64,000 nucleotides of DNA from Streptomyces sp. PsTaAH-137 (GTDB lineage: Bacteria; Actinomycetota; Actinomycetes; Streptomycetales; Streptomycetaceae). The stretch's first letter is position 1. Each line of letters opens with the position of its first letter. The stretch is taken from NCBI RefSeq assembly GCF_003259365.1, contig NZ_QLLY01000003.1:186001-250000 (forward strand), given 5' to 3'. Positions 15,445-24,740 of this stretch are shown here, piece after piece. The notes under the pieces were generated by a model. The model was not told where the DNA came from. It worked only from the letters and a program-made list of their open reading frames with translations, and did no database searches. The position numbers were made by a program, and so were the translations under genes.

Positions 15445-16314
15445 ATGACGCCCACGGCCCCGCAGACGACGCTCACCCTCGGCTCCGATCTGCCCGTACG
15501 CCGCCTCGGCTACGGCACGGTGCATCTGACCGGGCACGGCGCCTGGGGTCCGCGCGGCAGCGACGCGAACGCGACGGCCGTCCTGCGCCGCGCCGTCGAG
15601 CTGGGGGTGACGCTGGTCGACACCGCGGACAACTATGGTCCCGGCGTCGCGGAGGAGCGGGTCGCCGCGGCCCTGCACCCGTACGCGGACGGCCTGGTGA
15701 TCGCGACCAAGGGCGGTGTCGTACGGACGTCCGCCGAGTCGTGGCACATCGAGGGCCGGCCCGAGCGGCTGCGGGCGATGTGCGAGGCGAGCCTGCGCCG
15801 CCTGCGCCGCGAGCGCGTCGACCTGTACCAGCTGCACCGGATCGATCCGGACGTGCCGCTCGCCGACCAGCTGGGTGTGCTGCGCGAGTTGCGGGACGAG
15901 GGGAAGATCCGGCACGTGGGGCTGGACTCGGTGCGGGCCGAGCAGCTTCAGCAGGCCCTGGATCTGGACATCGTGCCGGTCGTCTCGGTGCAGAACCGCT
16001 ACAACGTCCTGGACCGTGCCTCCGAGCCGCTGCTCAAGCTGTGCGAGGCGCGGGGCATCGCGTTCCTGCCCTGGTTCCCGCTGGGCAACGGCACCTTGAC
16101 GCACCATCAGGAGCTGACGTCCGTCGCGGCCGCGCACGACGCGACCCCGTCGCAGGTCGCGCTCGCCTGGCTGCTGCACCACTCCCCCGTGCTCTGCCCG
16201 ACGCCGGGCACCGGGACCGTGGCGCACCTGGAGGAGAACGTCGCGGCCGGCGAACTCCGGCTCACCGAAGGGGACATGGCCCGGCTCGACGCACTCACGA
16301 CGCCGGACGCGTGA
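15445..16314 (+). CDS. Aldo/keto reductase
   Basis: The 289-residue NADPH-dependent TIM-barrel oxidoreductase shows LVDTADNYGPGVAEERV with the catalytic Asp and Tyr, VIATKGG with the catalytic Lys, and LYQLHRIDPDVPLADQ with the His. The C-terminal nucleotide-binding loop reads CPTPGTGTVAHLEEN. All four catalytic residues are present. ATG 15445 gives the usual N-terminus; an ATG at 15415 would add ten residues. The 3' end overlaps the convergent DUF1697 gene by 20 nt. Confidence 0.88.
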   Translation: MTPTAPQTTLTLGSDLPVRRLGYGTVHLTGHGAWGPRGSDANATAVLRRAVELGVTLVDTADNYGPGVAEERVAAALHPYADGLVIATKGGVVRTSAESWHIEGRPERLRAMCEASLRRLRRERVDLYQLHRIDPDVPLADQLGVLRELRDEGKIRHVGLDSVRAEQLQQALDLDIVPVVSVQNRYNVLDRASEPLLKLCEARGIAFLPWFPLGNGTLTHHQELTSVAAAHDATPSQVALAWLLHHSPVLCPTPGTGTVAHLEENVAAGELRLTEGDMARLDALTTPDA

Positions 16315-16852
16315 GCTCCACCAGCTTGACGACGGTGTTCCAATTGCGGCTCGTCGCGATCAGCCCCTTGTGCACGGCGGGCCGTCCCAGCTGCTCGGCG
16401 AGCTTGGACCGGCCGAGCCCGTCGGGCGCGTAGAGATAGACGACGCGGTCGCCGAGCCGGAAGTCCTCGGGCGCGTAGGCGGGCAGGTCGATCCCTGCGT
16501 ACCGCTCCGGGTCCGGCGCCTGCGACAGGTAGGTGACGTGCAGCTGCTTGCCCTCCAGCTCGGCGGCCGGGAACGGGCAGGCGTCCTGGACGGCCACCAG
16601 GTAGGCGTGGTCGCGGACGAGGACGTCGACCGGGAAGCCGAACCTGTCGGCGATGGCCAGCTCGATGTCCGCGGCGAGCGAGTCCTCGTCGCCGCCCCCG
16701 GCCGCGAACGTCACGTTGCCGCTCTGCAGATAGGTCGCCACGTCCTGGTGGCCCAGGCCCTCGACGAGGGCGCGCAGCTCCGCCATCGGGACCTTCTTGT
16801 TGCCGCCCACATTGATGCCGCGCAGCAGCGCCGCGTACCGGTTGATCGCCAT
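16295..16852 (-). CDS. DUF1697 family protein
   Basis: The 185-residue protein begins with the family hallmark RYAALLRGINVGGNKKVPM and continues with YLQSGNVTF. DUF1697 proteins are common in actinobacteria and have no established biochemical function. Length is normal. It overlaps the end of the aldo/keto reductase gene tail to tail, which leaves no room for a terminator between them. Confidence 0.88.
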   Translation of the reverse strand: MAINRYAALLRGINVGGNKKVPMAELRALVEGLGHQDVATYLQSGNVTFAAGGGDEDSLAADIELAIADRFGFPVDVLVRDHAYLVAVQDACPFPAAELEGKQLHVTYLSQAPDPERYAGIDLPAYAPEDFRLGDRVVYLYAPDGLGRSKLAEQLGRPAVHKGLIATSRNWNTVVKLVELTRPAS

Positions 16853-16941
16853 GCCGACACGATAAGGCGGCCGTCGCGCCCCGTGGGGGTGGGCACGACG
16901 ACCGCCGGCACGTGAGGCCCCCGTGGGGGGGGCCGGTGGGG

Positions 16942-18150
16942 CTACTCGACGATCTTCAGGAGCTTGTTCGGGGTGCCTTCGGTGGCGTTGCCGATGGCGT
17001 CCGCGGTGGCTCCGCCGGTCAGCGCCGTGGCGACGTCGGCGGGGGCCGCGTCCGGGTGCCCGCCCAGGTAGACGGCGGCGGCGCCGACGACGTGCGGGGT
17101 CGCCATCGACGTACCGGAGATGGTGTTGGTGGCGTCGTCGCCGGTGTTCCAGTCGGAGGTGATGTCCGAGCCGGGGGCGTAAATGTCCACGCCCTCCCCG
17201 TAGTTGGAGAAGTCGGACTGCTCGTCGTCCTTGGTGGAGGAGGCGACGGTGATGGCCTCGGGGACGCGGGCCGGGGAGCTGGAGGACGCGTCCGCCGACT
17301 CGTTGCCGGCCGCGACCGCGTAGGTGACGCCGGAGTCGATCGACTTCTTCACCGCGGCGTCCAGCGCCTCGTCCACGCCGCCGCCGAGCGACATGTTCGC
17401 GACGGACGGGCCCGAGTGGTGCTCGGTGACCCAGTCGATGCCCGCGACGACCTGCTCGGTGGTGCCGGAGCCCTGGTCGTCGAGGACGCGGATGGCGACG
17501 ATCTTCGCCTTCTTCGCGACGCCGTGCGCGTCACCGGCGATGGTCCCGGCGACGTGCGTGCCGTGCCCGTTGCCGTCGTCGGCGCTGTCGCCGTTGTCGA
17601 CGGCGTCGAAGCCGTAGGAGGCGCGGCCGCCGAAGTCCTTGTGGCTGATGCGGACGCCGGTGTCGATGACGTACGCGGTGACGCCCTCACCGGCGCTGTC
17701 GGGGTAGGTGTACGTGCCGTCGCCCGCGGTCTCCGCCTGGTCGATGCGGTCCAGGCCCCACGACGGCGGGTTGTCCTGGGTGGCGGTGGTGTGGAACTTC
17801 TTGTTCTGGACGACCTTGCCGACGGACTTGTCGGCGGCGAGCTGCTTGGCCTCGGTCTCCGAGAGACCGTTGACCGAGAAGCCGTTGACGGCCGAGTCGT
17901 AGTTCCGGCGGAGGGTGCCGCCGTACTCCTTGGCGAGGTCCTTCTTGGCGGCGGTGTTCGCCTTCTGGTCGAGCAGCACGATGTAGCTGCCGGTCACGGC
18001 GCCCTTGGCGTCGAGGCCGTAGACCTTGCCCTGGGCCGGTGTGGCGGCGCCCGCGAAGCTGCCGGTGAAGACGGTGACACCGACGGCGGTGGCCGCCGTG
18101 GCTATCGCGGCCGTGAGCTTCATCGAACGCGCACGCTTGTGAAGTGCCAT
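16942..18150 (-). CDS. Secreted subtilisin-like serine protease (S8) with I9 propeptide
   Basis: The 402-residue extracellular protease has a Sec signal (MALHKRARSMKLTAAIA onward, ending near AGAATPA), an inhibitor I9 propeptide (SYIVLLDQKA to about residue 110) and a mature domain starting near SWGLDRIDQ. Catalytic triad: Asp in VIDTGVRISHKDF, His in GNGHGTHVAG, Ser in SGTSMATPHVVG; the oxyanion Asn is in VAAGNESADA. GAGGAG about 10 nt upstream supports ATG 18150. It is a proteinase K-like nutrient-scavenging or developmental protease. Confidence 0.93.
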   Translation of the reverse strand: MALHKRARSMKLTAAIATAATAVGVTVFTGSFAGAATPAQGKVYGLDAKGAVTGSYIVLLDQKANTAAKKDLAKEYGGTLRRNYDSAVNGFSVNGLSETEAKQLAADKSVGKVVQNKKFHTTATQDNPPSWGLDRIDQAETAGDGTYTYPDSAGEGVTAYVIDTGVRISHKDFGGRASYGFDAVDNGDSADDGNGHGTHVAGTIAGDAHGVAKKAKIVAIRVLDDQGSGTTEQVVAGIDWVTEHHSGPSVANMSLGGGVDEALDAAVKKSIDSGVTYAVAAGNESADASSSSPARVPEAITVASSTKDDEQSDFSNYGEGVDIYAPGSDITSDWNTGDDATNTISGTSMATPHVVGAAAVYLGGHPDAAPADVATALTGGATADAIGNATEGTPNKLLKIVE

Positions 18151-18477
18151 GAAGAGTGAACTCCTCGTGGTGTGTGGGGGGTTGTGTGGAATCTACGCGC
18201 GTGGGGGCGCGCAATTTGGTGCGGCCTCCGGCAATCTCCGGAAGATCTCCGGGGGTTGAGACGAAACCCTGGCCGATTGACGCGACCAGATCAAGACCTT
18301 CATACAGCTGTGACTTTTTCAACAAGGTTCTGTAATAACAAACCGGACAGATCAACCCCCGATAGATGTAAGGGGCGTTCGTCATCCTCTGCGCCGACCC
18401 GGGCCGCCCCGACCTCACCGGGCAGCACGACGAAGCGCGCTTACGCCGCCCATACCTTCGAATCCGGAGGTGACCTC
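18151..18477. promoter_or_regulatory. Divergent promoter region with three phased CTCCGG repeats
   Basis: This 327-nt gap serves the protease (left) and the MMPL transporter (right). CTCCGG occurs at 18226, 18236 and 18247, that is at 10- and 11-nt steps on one DNA face, upstream of the protease. The right half is unusually AT-rich for this genome (about 18290-18370, including TTTTTCAACAAGG and AATAACAAACC), as expected for a promoter. A TTGACG at 18277-18282 has no clear -10. No small gene is visible. Confidence 0.4.
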
Positions 18478-20757
18478 ATGGCGAGGAACGGGGAACGGCA
18501 GGAGGGCCGGGTGCGCGGAGTCGCGGCCCGGGCCGGCGGATGGAGCGCCCGTCATCGATGGGCGGCGGTGGGGATCTGGGTGCTGTTCGTCGTCCTGGCG
18601 ATGGGCATCGGGAACGCGGTGGGCCGCGCCGATGTGAAGGAGAGCGACCAGCTCAACGGCGAGACCGGCCGGGCCGAGCAGATCATCGACAGGGCCGGCA
18701 TCGACGAACCGGCCGGCGAGACCGTTCTCGTCCAGGCCAAGGACGGACAACTGCGCGCCACCGCACCGGAGTTCAAGCGGGCGGTCGAGGACGTCGTCAA
18801 GGCCGTCGAGGGCACCGGAGCGGTCACGAACGTCCGCTCCCCCTACGCGGCACAGGCGCAGTCGATCTCGAAGGACGGCCGCACCGCGCTCGTCCAGTTC
18901 GACATGCGGGGCGACCCCGAGACGGCGTCCGACCGGGTCGAGCCGGTCCAGAAGGCCGTCGCGGGCGTCGCGGACGACCACGGCACGCTGCGGATCGAGG
19001 AGATCGGCGCGGCGAGCATGAACAAGACGTTCGACGACGCCTTCGGCGACGACTTCCAGCGGGCCGAGTACTCGGCCGTGCCGGTGGCCCTCGGCATCCT
19101 GCTGATCGCGTTCGGCGCGCTCGTCGCGGCGCTGCTTCCGGTGGCGCTCGCCGTCACCGCGATCGTGGCGACGATGGGCCTGATGGCGATCGTCAGCCAC
19201 CTCCAGCCGATGAGCGACACCGCCAACTCGGTGATGCTGCTCGTGGGGCTCGCGGTCGGCGTCGACTACTGCCTGTTCTACCTGCGCCGCGAGCGCGAGG
19301 AGCGGATGAAGGGCCACGACGCGGGGACCGCGCTGCGGATCGCGGCGGCCACCAGCGGGCGGGCGATCATCGTCTCCGGTGTCACGGTGTGCGTGGCGAT
19401 GGCGGGCATGCTGTTCACCGGCATCGCCGAGTTCCAGGCGATGGGCCTCGCCTCCCTGATGGTGGTCGCGGTCGCCATGGTCGGCTCGGTGACCGTGCTG
19501 CCCGCGCTGCTCTCGCTGCTCGGTGAGCGCGTCGAGAAGGGCCGCATCCCGTTCCTGCACCCGGACAAGCGGCGCGGCGGGAGCAAGGGCGAGGGCGGCA
19601 GCAGGTTCTGGACCGCCGTCCTGGGTGTCGTGCTCAGGCGGCCCGCCGTCTCGGTGGCCGTCGCGGTCTGCGCGCTGCTCGCGGTCGCCGCTCCCGCGCT
19701 CGGCATGAAGACGCAGAACCTCACCCTGGACCAGGAGTTCGGGGACTCACTGCCGATCGTGGCGACGTACGACCGGGTCAACGAGGCGTTCCCGGGCGGC
19801 TCCGAACCGGCCGAGGTGGTCGTCGGCGCCGAGGACATCAACGCGCCCGAGGTGCGCTCGGCGATCGCCGACTTCCGTGCCCGCGCGGTGAGTTCGGGTG
19901 CCTCGCGCGGCCCGGTCGAGGTGACGGTGCACGCGGCGCAGAACGTCGCGTTCGTCTACGTACCGCTGGTCGGCGGCTCCGACCAGGGGAGGGCGGAGCA
20001 GAGCCTCGCGCTGCTGCGGGACGAGGTGCGGCCCGCGACGCTCGGCAAGGTCGACGGCGTCGAGGCGCCGATCACCGGTCAGGTCGCCGGGTCGAAGGAC
20101 TTCAACGACCAGATCGTCGGCTCGGTCGTCCCGGTCTTCGCCTTCGTGGTCGCCTTCGCCTTCCTGCTGATGCTGCTGTCGTTCCGCTCGCTGACCGTCG
20201 CGATCACCTCGATCGCGCTCAACCTGCTGAGCGTGGGCGCCGCCTACGGGATTCTCGTCGCCGTCTTCCAGCACGGCTGGGGCGCGTCCCTGGTCGGCGC
20301 GGAGGGGGTCGGCGCGATCATCTCCTGGCTGCCGCTGTTCCTCTTCGTGATCCTGTTCGGCCTGTCGATGGACTACCACGTGTTCGTGGTGTCGCGGATC
20401 AAGGAGGCGCGGCTCCAGGGGCGGACCAACACCGAGGCGATCCGGCACGGTGTCGTCACGACCGCGGGCGTGGTCACCAGCGCCGCCGTCATCATGGTCG
20501 CCGTCTTCTCGATCTTCGGCACGCTGTCCATGCAGTCGATGAAGCAGATGGGCGTGGGCCTCGCGGCGGCCGTCCTGATCGACGCGACCGTCATCCGCGG
20601 TGTGCTGCTCCCGGCCGTGATGGCGCTGCTCGGCGACCGCAACTGGTACCTGCCGCGGTGGCTGCGCCGGATGCCGGACCTCACGCACGACGAGGCACCG
20701 GCGCCCGCCCCGGTCGCGGCGGCGACCGCCAAGGGGGGCGAGGAGCTGCGGGTCTGA
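18478..20757 (+). CDS. MMPL/RND-family membrane transporter
   Basis: The 759-residue protein starts at ATG 18478, fixed by GGAGG at 18466-18470; the longer open frame upstream is not coding. It has two MMPL repeats, each with an extracellular domain between membrane segments 1 and 2 and five further segments, about 12 in all (for example VALGILLIAFGALVAALLP and LFLFVILFGLSMDYHVFVVS). GVDYCLFYLRR and LSMDYHVFVVSR are the paired Asp-Tyr motifs of proton-driven MMPL pumps. The family exports lipids or antibiotics in actinobacteria. The neighbouring genes give no firm clue to substrate, and there is no adjacent regulator. Confidence 0.88.
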   Translation: MARNGERQEGRVRGVAARAGGWSARHRWAAVGIWVLFVVLAMGIGNAVGRADVKESDQLNGETGRAEQIIDRAGIDEPAGETVLVQAKDGQLRATAPEFKRAVEDVVKAVEGTGAVTNVRSPYAAQAQSISKDGRTALVQFDMRGDPETASDRVEPVQKAVAGVADDHGTLRIEEIGAASMNKTFDDAFGDDFQRAEYSAVPVALGILLIAFGALVAALLPVALAVTAIVATMGLMAIVSHLQPMSDTANSVMLLVGLAVGVDYCLFYLRREREERMKGHDAGTALRIAAATSGRAIIVSGVTVCVAMAGMLFTGIAEFQAMGLASLMVVAVAMVGSVTVLPALLSLLGERVEKGRIPFLHPDKRRGGSKGEGGSRFWTAVLGVVLRRPAVSVAVAVCALLAVAAPALGMKTQNLTLDQEFGDSLPIVATYDRVNEAFPGGSEPAEVVVGAEDINAPEVRSAIADFRARAVSSGASRGPVEVTVHAAQNVAFVYVPLVGGSDQGRAEQSLALLRDEVRPATLGKVDGVEAPITGQVAGSKDFNDQIVGSVVPVFAFVVAFAFLLMLLSFRSLTVAITSIALNLLSVGAAYGILVAVFQHGWGASLVGAEGVGAIISWLPLFLFVILFGLSMDYHVFVVSRIKEARLQGRTNTEAIRHGVVTTAGVVTSAAVIMVAVFSIFGTLSMQSMKQMGVGLAAAVLIDATVIRGVLLPAVMALLGDRNWYLPRWLRRMPDLTHDEAPAPAPVAAATAKGGEELRV

Positions 20758-20782
20758 CGACCGGCGCTCCCGCCCCCGCTCC

Positions 20783-20817
20783 GGGACGGTGTGTCCGTCC
20801 GCCGTGTCACACGGCGG
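20783..20817. terminator. Paired hairpins between convergent MMPL and CDP-alcohol genes
   Basis: GGACGG pairs with CCGTCC (20783-20800), followed by CCGCCGTG-TCA-CACGGCGG (20799-20817). The TCA loop of the second stem is the stop codon of the minus-strand gene. The position between two converging genes suits a bidirectional terminator. Confidence 0.5.
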
Positions 20818-21919
20818 CGGGCACGCCGTCCTTCTGCGCTTCCTGCGTCTCCTGGGCCTCCAGGGCTTCCTGCCGCTGGGCGGCCTCCTGCTCGAACGCC
20901 TCCAGCGTGCGGCCGAAGTCGCGGGTGGAGAGCAGCAGCTTGTAGACGATGGCGAGTTCGAAGACGAGCAGCAGTGCGCCGGCCACGATGGTGGTGCCGA
21001 TCACCTGGTCGAGAATCGGGCCGATGATGAAGACGGCCATCTGGAACTCGATGCCGCTGATCAGGTGCGTACGGATCCGGTGGCGCAGCAGGAAGGAACG
21101 GAACCGCAGATAGGCCGGGAAGCGGCTGCGGAACTCCTGGTGCAGGTCGACGACCTGGCGCTTCGGCGCCCGGTCCTGCGCCTCCTGGGCTTCCTGGGCC
21201 TCCTGCGTCTGCTGGGCCTCCTGGGCCGTCGGCTCGATCGCCTCGCGCCGCGCCTCCACCACGTCGCCGTCCTCGTCGACGCCCGTCTCGGCGTCGGCGG
21301 CGGCGCCCGTCAGGTCCTGCTCCATGTCGGCCGAGGGGTTGGCCCGCAGCAGGTCCTCCATGAAGGCGAGGCTCTGCTCGTTCTGGGCGCGGCGGGCGGC
21401 CCGGACATGGGCCTTGATCTTCTTGCGCATGTTGTGCCGGGTCTTGAAGATCTCCAGCGCGTTGAGGTACCGCAGCCCGTCGAGGAAGACGACGGCCACC
21501 GCGAGCCACACGTACCAGATGTCACCGGTGCGGTGGTACTGGCCGCCCATCAGGGCCACGGCACAGGCCATGACGCGGACCCGGTCGAAGATGTAGTCGA
21601 GCCAGGCGCCGAACACGGAGCCCTGCCCCGTCAGCCGGGCGACCTTGCCGTCCATGCAGTCGAGGATGAAGCTCACGTGGTAGATGACGGCACCGGCGAT
21701 CAGCCAGCGCCAGTCCCCCATGGCGAAGCAGCCGGCCGCGCCGAGCCCCAGGATGAGCGCGCCCCAGGTGATCTGGTTCGGCGTGATGCGTGTCCACCGG
21801 GCAGTGAGCCGCACGAGCGGCGTCGCGACCGGGTCGACGAGCAGCACGGTCCACCACGCGTCACGCTTCTTCTGCGTGAGCCGACGCACGTCGGACAGCG
21901 GTGGTATGTCTCGGGGCAT
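20807..21919 (-). CDS. CDP-alcohol phosphatidyltransferase family protein with EAQ-rich repeats
   Basis: The 370-residue membrane enzyme has the complete catalytic signature DCMDGKVARLTGQG followed by GAWLDYIFDR (D-x2-DG-x2-AR-x8-G-x3-D-x3-D), so it should transfer a phospho-alcohol from a CDP-linked donor to make a phospholipid or polar head group. Hydrophobic segments flank the motif. Two Glu/Ala/Gln repeat tracts (about residues 230-250, and the last 30 residues with EALEAQETQEAQ) are not part of the known fold and come from tandem 9-bp repeats. The ribosome-binding site is weak. The precise product (inositol, glycerol or other) is not readable. Confidence 0.85.
   Translation of the reverse strand: MPRDIPPLSDVRRLTQKKRDAWWTVLLVDPVATPLVRLTARWTRITPNQITWGALILGLGAAGCFAMGDWRWLIAGAVIYHVSFILDCMDGKVARLTGQGSVFGAWLDYIFDRVRVMACAVALMGGQYHRTGDIWYVWLAVAVVFLDGLRYLNALEIFKTRHNMRKKIKAHVRAARRAQNEQSLAFMEDLLRANPSADMEQDLTGAAADAETGVDEDGDVVEARREAIEPTAQEAQQTQEAQEAQEAQDRAPKRQVVDLHQEFRSRFPAYLRFRSFLLRHRIRTHLISGIEFQMAVFIIGPILDQVIGTTIVAGALLLVFELAIVYKLLLSTRDFGRTLEAFEQEAAQRQEALEAQETQEAQKDGVPAAV
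20831..20875. repeat. Tandem 9-bp repeat (CTCCTGGGC-like), C-terminal tract
   Basis: Five consecutive 9-mers such as TTCCTGCGT, CTCCTGGGC and CTCCAGGGC code on the minus strand for a Glu-Ala-Gln rich tail. The same 9-mers recur in the tract at 21173-21226 inside the same gene. Confidence 0.7.
21173..21226. repeat. Tandem 9-bp repeat (CTCCTGGGC-like), internal tract
   Basis: Six 9-mers in a row (for example CTCCTGGGC, TTCCTGGGC, CTCCTGCGT) code for a Gln-Glu-Ala repeat on the minus strand. Two copies are identical (21182 and 21218), so slippage could change the copy number in frame. Confidence 0.75.
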
Positions 21920-22123
21920 GGGGGAGCCAACTTTCGATAATTCAGATCAGGTTCACCTCAAGGTAAGAATGTGTACTGACCAAGTTCAAGAGAAACTCAG
22001 CACAACCTTTCACGTGGGGTAACGGTCCAAGGGGGCAGCCGGGTCGAGGGGCATTCCCCGACGACCCGGCGTTACCCGAGCGTTATTCTGCGGCCCACTT
22101 GTTATCGCTCGGGCACATTTCTT

Positions 22124-23377
22124 TCACCGGCCGATGGAACCGATGGGCGCAGAATTCCGTCGCCCCAGTTCGACCTCGATGAGGTCGGCCGCGCGCGGGG
22201 TGCCGCCCTCCTCGGCCATCTCCCGCTGGATCGCGGCGAGGCGCCGCGCCACCTCGGGGTCGTCGACGAGGGCGAGGACGGCTTCGCGCAGGACGTCCGC
22301 CGTGGCCTCCTCCTTGGGGACGTGCCGGGCGACCCCGAGCGCCCGCAGCACATCGGCGTTCCCGAACTGGTCGGCGGCCTGCGGTACGCAGACCATCGGC
22401 GTGGCGGTGGCGAGCCCTTCCTGGCTGCCGCCCGCGCCGGCGTGCGTGATGAAGGCGTCTGCCTGCCGCAGGACGGACAGTTGCGGCACCCAGTTCCGCA
22501 CCTCCACGTTGGGCGGCACCGCCCCCAGGTCGTCGGCGGTGACGTGCTTGCCGACCTGGAGCACGACGTGCCAGCCCGGCAGCTCTCCGAACGCCTCGAC
22601 GCACGCGCGGTAGAAGTCCGGCTGCTTGGTGAACGACGAGCCGAGCGACACGAGCAGCACCCGCTCGGCGCCGTCCGGCCGCTGCCAGTCGCCCTGCCCG
22701 GACCGGTCGCCCTGACAGGCGCCGACGAAGCTGTACCGCGTGGTGTCGACCCGGTCGGCGTTCGGCTGGAGCGCCCTCGGGATGAGCACCAGGGAGCGGG
22801 GCGGGCGCCCGACGAACGGGTCGGGGTGGTCCGCGATCCCGTTCTCCCGCAGCCAGTCGGTGAACTTCGCGTAGTACGCCCTGCCGCGCTCGGTCCGCTT
22901 GGGCTCCGCCCACATCGGCTCGGCGACCTCCTCCTCGTAGCCGTCCCACGCCACGAGGTTCGGCGAGAGGGAGACCGCGGGCACGCCCCAGCGGCGGGCC
23001 AGCACGATCGCCGGGTAGGCGGTGATGTCGTGGATCACGAGGTCGGGCACACCGGCCCCGCCGTCCCCCTCGTACGCCTCGATGAGCTGCGGCAGGACCT
23101 GGATCGCGTCGTTCAGGAACGGCTCCACGTTGTCGAGCAGCGTGGTCCCCCAGGCCGCCGGGTCGTCGTCCGGTCCGGGGAGCGTGCTGGTGTACGGGAC
23201 CGGCTCGGCGCCGGTCTCGGCGACCTTGTCGGCGAAGAGGTGCGGGATCGCGTACGTGACGCGGTGTCCGCGGGCGACGAGTTCCCGGATCACTTCGAGG
23301 CTCGGGTTCACGTGCCCGTGGGCGGCGATGGAGAACATGGCGATGTGGGCGGGCTGGGTCTGTTCCGGGTTCGTCAT
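22124..23377 (-). CDS. Macrolide-type UDP-glycosyltransferase (GT1/MGT family)
   Basis: The 417-residue cytoplasmic enzyme of glycosyltransferase family 1 shows [20 protein letters not shown] with the catalytic His near the N-terminus and, in the C-terminal half, [27 protein letters not shown], the sugar-nucleotide signature. Close relatives inactivate macrolides by glycosylation, so self-protection or xenobiotic detoxification is likely. I chose ATG 23377; further upstream is non-coding. A 14-bp palindrome (23396-23409) lies 19 nt in front of the start, pointing to a TetR-type repressor. The resistance role is inferred from the family. Confidence 0.87.
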   Translation of the reverse strand: MTNPEQTQPAHIAMFSIAAHGHVNPSLEVIRELVARGHRVTYAIPHLFADKVAETGAEPVPYTSTLPGPDDDPAAWGTTLLDNVEPFLNDAIQVLPQLIEAYEGDGGAGVPDLVIHDITAYPAIVLARRWGVPAVSLSPNLVAWDGYEEEVAEPMWAEPKRTERGRAYYAKFTDWLRENGIADHPDPFVGRPPRSLVLIPRALQPNADRVDTTRYSFVGACQGDRSGQGDWQRPDGAERVLLVSLGSSFTKQPDFYRACVEAFGELPGWHVVLQVGKHVTADDLGAVPPNVEVRNWVPQLSVLRQADAFITHAGAGGSQEGLATATPMVCVPQAADQFGNADVLRALGVARHVPKEEATADVLREAVLALVDDPEVARRLAAIQREMAEEGGTPRAADLIEVELGRRNSAPIGSIGR

Positions 23378-23395
23378 GCGTCCACCGTAGGTGAG

Positions 23396-23409
23396 ACGAG
23401 ACGTCTCGT
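23396..23409. promoter_or_regulatory. 14-bp perfect palindrome before the glycosyltransferase
   Basis: ACGAGACGTCTCGT is its own reverse complement and starts 19 nt upstream of the glycosyltransferase ATG. The form is typical for TetR-family operators. No TetR gene is in the neighbourhood, so the regulator would act in trans. Confidence 0.5.
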
Positions 23410-23447
23410 GCAATTGAATAGGGGCGGGGTTCCGATCAGGGTTCCGA

Positions 23448-24740
23448 TCACCGCTGGTAGCGGGCCAGAACCAGATTCCCGTCGTGGACCAGGCGTTCAC
23501 GCAGCTCGTCGAGGCCGATCGCGCCGCTGTAGTACTCCTGGAACGCGGGGGTGGCGATCTTGTCCTTCCACTCGGGGTAGCCGCGCACGGACTGCGCGGG
23601 GGCCGAGCGGAGGCGGGAGGCGAGGGCGGTGCCGGTGGCCCAGCCGTTCTCGGTCGTCCGCAGGGCCGGGGCCTTCAGGGCCTGCGTGCCGGTCGGCAGC
23701 ATCCAGTCGCCGAGGGCGAGCCGCACCATGTTGCGCGGCTGGAGGAGGAAGTCGATGAACCGGGCCGCTTCCTTCTTGTGCGGGCTGTCCTCGGAGACGG
23801 AGAGGGTCTGCGGGCTGACGCCCTGGGTGAGGCCGTCGGCGCCGGCCGGTGCGGGCAGCACCTGCCAGTCGAAGCCCTTGGGGGCCTGCTGCACGATCTG
23901 CTGCCGGTAGGAGAAGCCGAGCGGCACCATCGCGTACTTGCCGGCGAAGAAGCCGGGCAGCGTGTCGGAGCCGCCCATGCCGAGCGTGGCGCCGGAAGCG
24001 CTGTGGTCGGTGTTCACCTGGTCGTGGACGGTGCGGGGCATCACCTCGTCCGCCGCGCCGAACCGGATCGTCACCTTGCCGTCCGCGCCCCGGTGGAACA
24101 GGGCGCCGCCGGCGGACAGGGAGAGGTTCAGGGTCGCCGAGACCGGTTCCTTGAGCGGCCAGGCGACGCCGTACTTTCCGTCCCCGCTCAGCTCCTCGGT
24201 GATCCGCCGGAACTCGTCCCAGGTCCACGGGTCGTCCGGCGTCGGGACGCGCACGCCGGACTTCTCGAGCCAGGTCGCGTTGGCGACGAGGACGCGCGGC
24301 TCCTGGAGGAAGGGGACCCCGTAGATCCCGTCGCCGAAGGTCGCCGTCCGCCAACTCCGCTGCGGAATATCGGACTTGAGACGCGCGGGGAGGTAGTCCC
24401 TCAGGTCGGCCAGATACCCGCCGTAGGCGAAGTCGGCCAGATCGTCGGAGGCGTCGTGGATGATGTCGGGCGCCTCGCCACCCTCGAAGGAGGTCAGCAG
24501 CTGGTCGTGGACGCTGTCCCAGCTGCCCTGGACGTACTTCACCCGGATGTCGGGGTGCTCGCTGTTCCACTCCTTCACCAGCTGCTTGTTGGCGTCGACG
24601 GACTCCTTCTGCCAGGCCAGCGACTGGAACTCCAGGGTGACGCGGCCGTGGTCCGTCGTCCCCGAGCCGCCGGAGCAGCCCGCGAGCAGCAGCGCCGCCA
24701 CGGCGGCGAACGCCGTCGTCAACTTCTGCCCGCCGCGCAT
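23448..24740 (-). CDS. Sugar ABC transporter substrate-binding lipoprotein
   Basis: The 430-residue family 1 extracellular binding protein has a signal with the lipobox LLLAGC (Cys about 21). The mature protein shows [20 protein letters not shown], then [12 protein letters not shown] and [11 protein letters not shown], typical for maltose- or oligosaccharide-binding proteins. It captures a sugar for the two permeases encoded upstream. It overlaps the preceding permease gene by one nucleotide triplet arrangement (TGATG). The sugar is unknown. Confidence 0.9.
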   Translation of the reverse strand: MRGGQKLTTAFAAVAALLLAGCSGGSGTTDHGRVTLEFQSLAWQKESVDANKQLVKEWNSEHPDIRVKYVQGSWDSVHDQLLTSFEGGEAPDIIHDASDDLADFAYGGYLADLRDYLPARLKSDIPQRSWRTATFGDGIYGVPFLQEPRVLVANATWLEKSGVRVPTPDDPWTWDEFRRITEELSGDGKYGVAWPLKEPVSATLNLSLSAGGALFHRGADGKVTIRFGAADEVMPRTVHDQVNTDHSASGATLGMGGSDTLPGFFAGKYAMVPLGFSYRQQIVQQAPKGFDWQVLPAPAGADGLTQGVSPQTLSVSEDSPHKKEAARFIDFLLQPRNMVRLALGDWMLPTGTQALKAPALRTTENGWATGTALASRLRSAPAQSVRGYPEWKDKIATPAFQEYYSGAIGLDELRERLVHDGNLVLARYQR

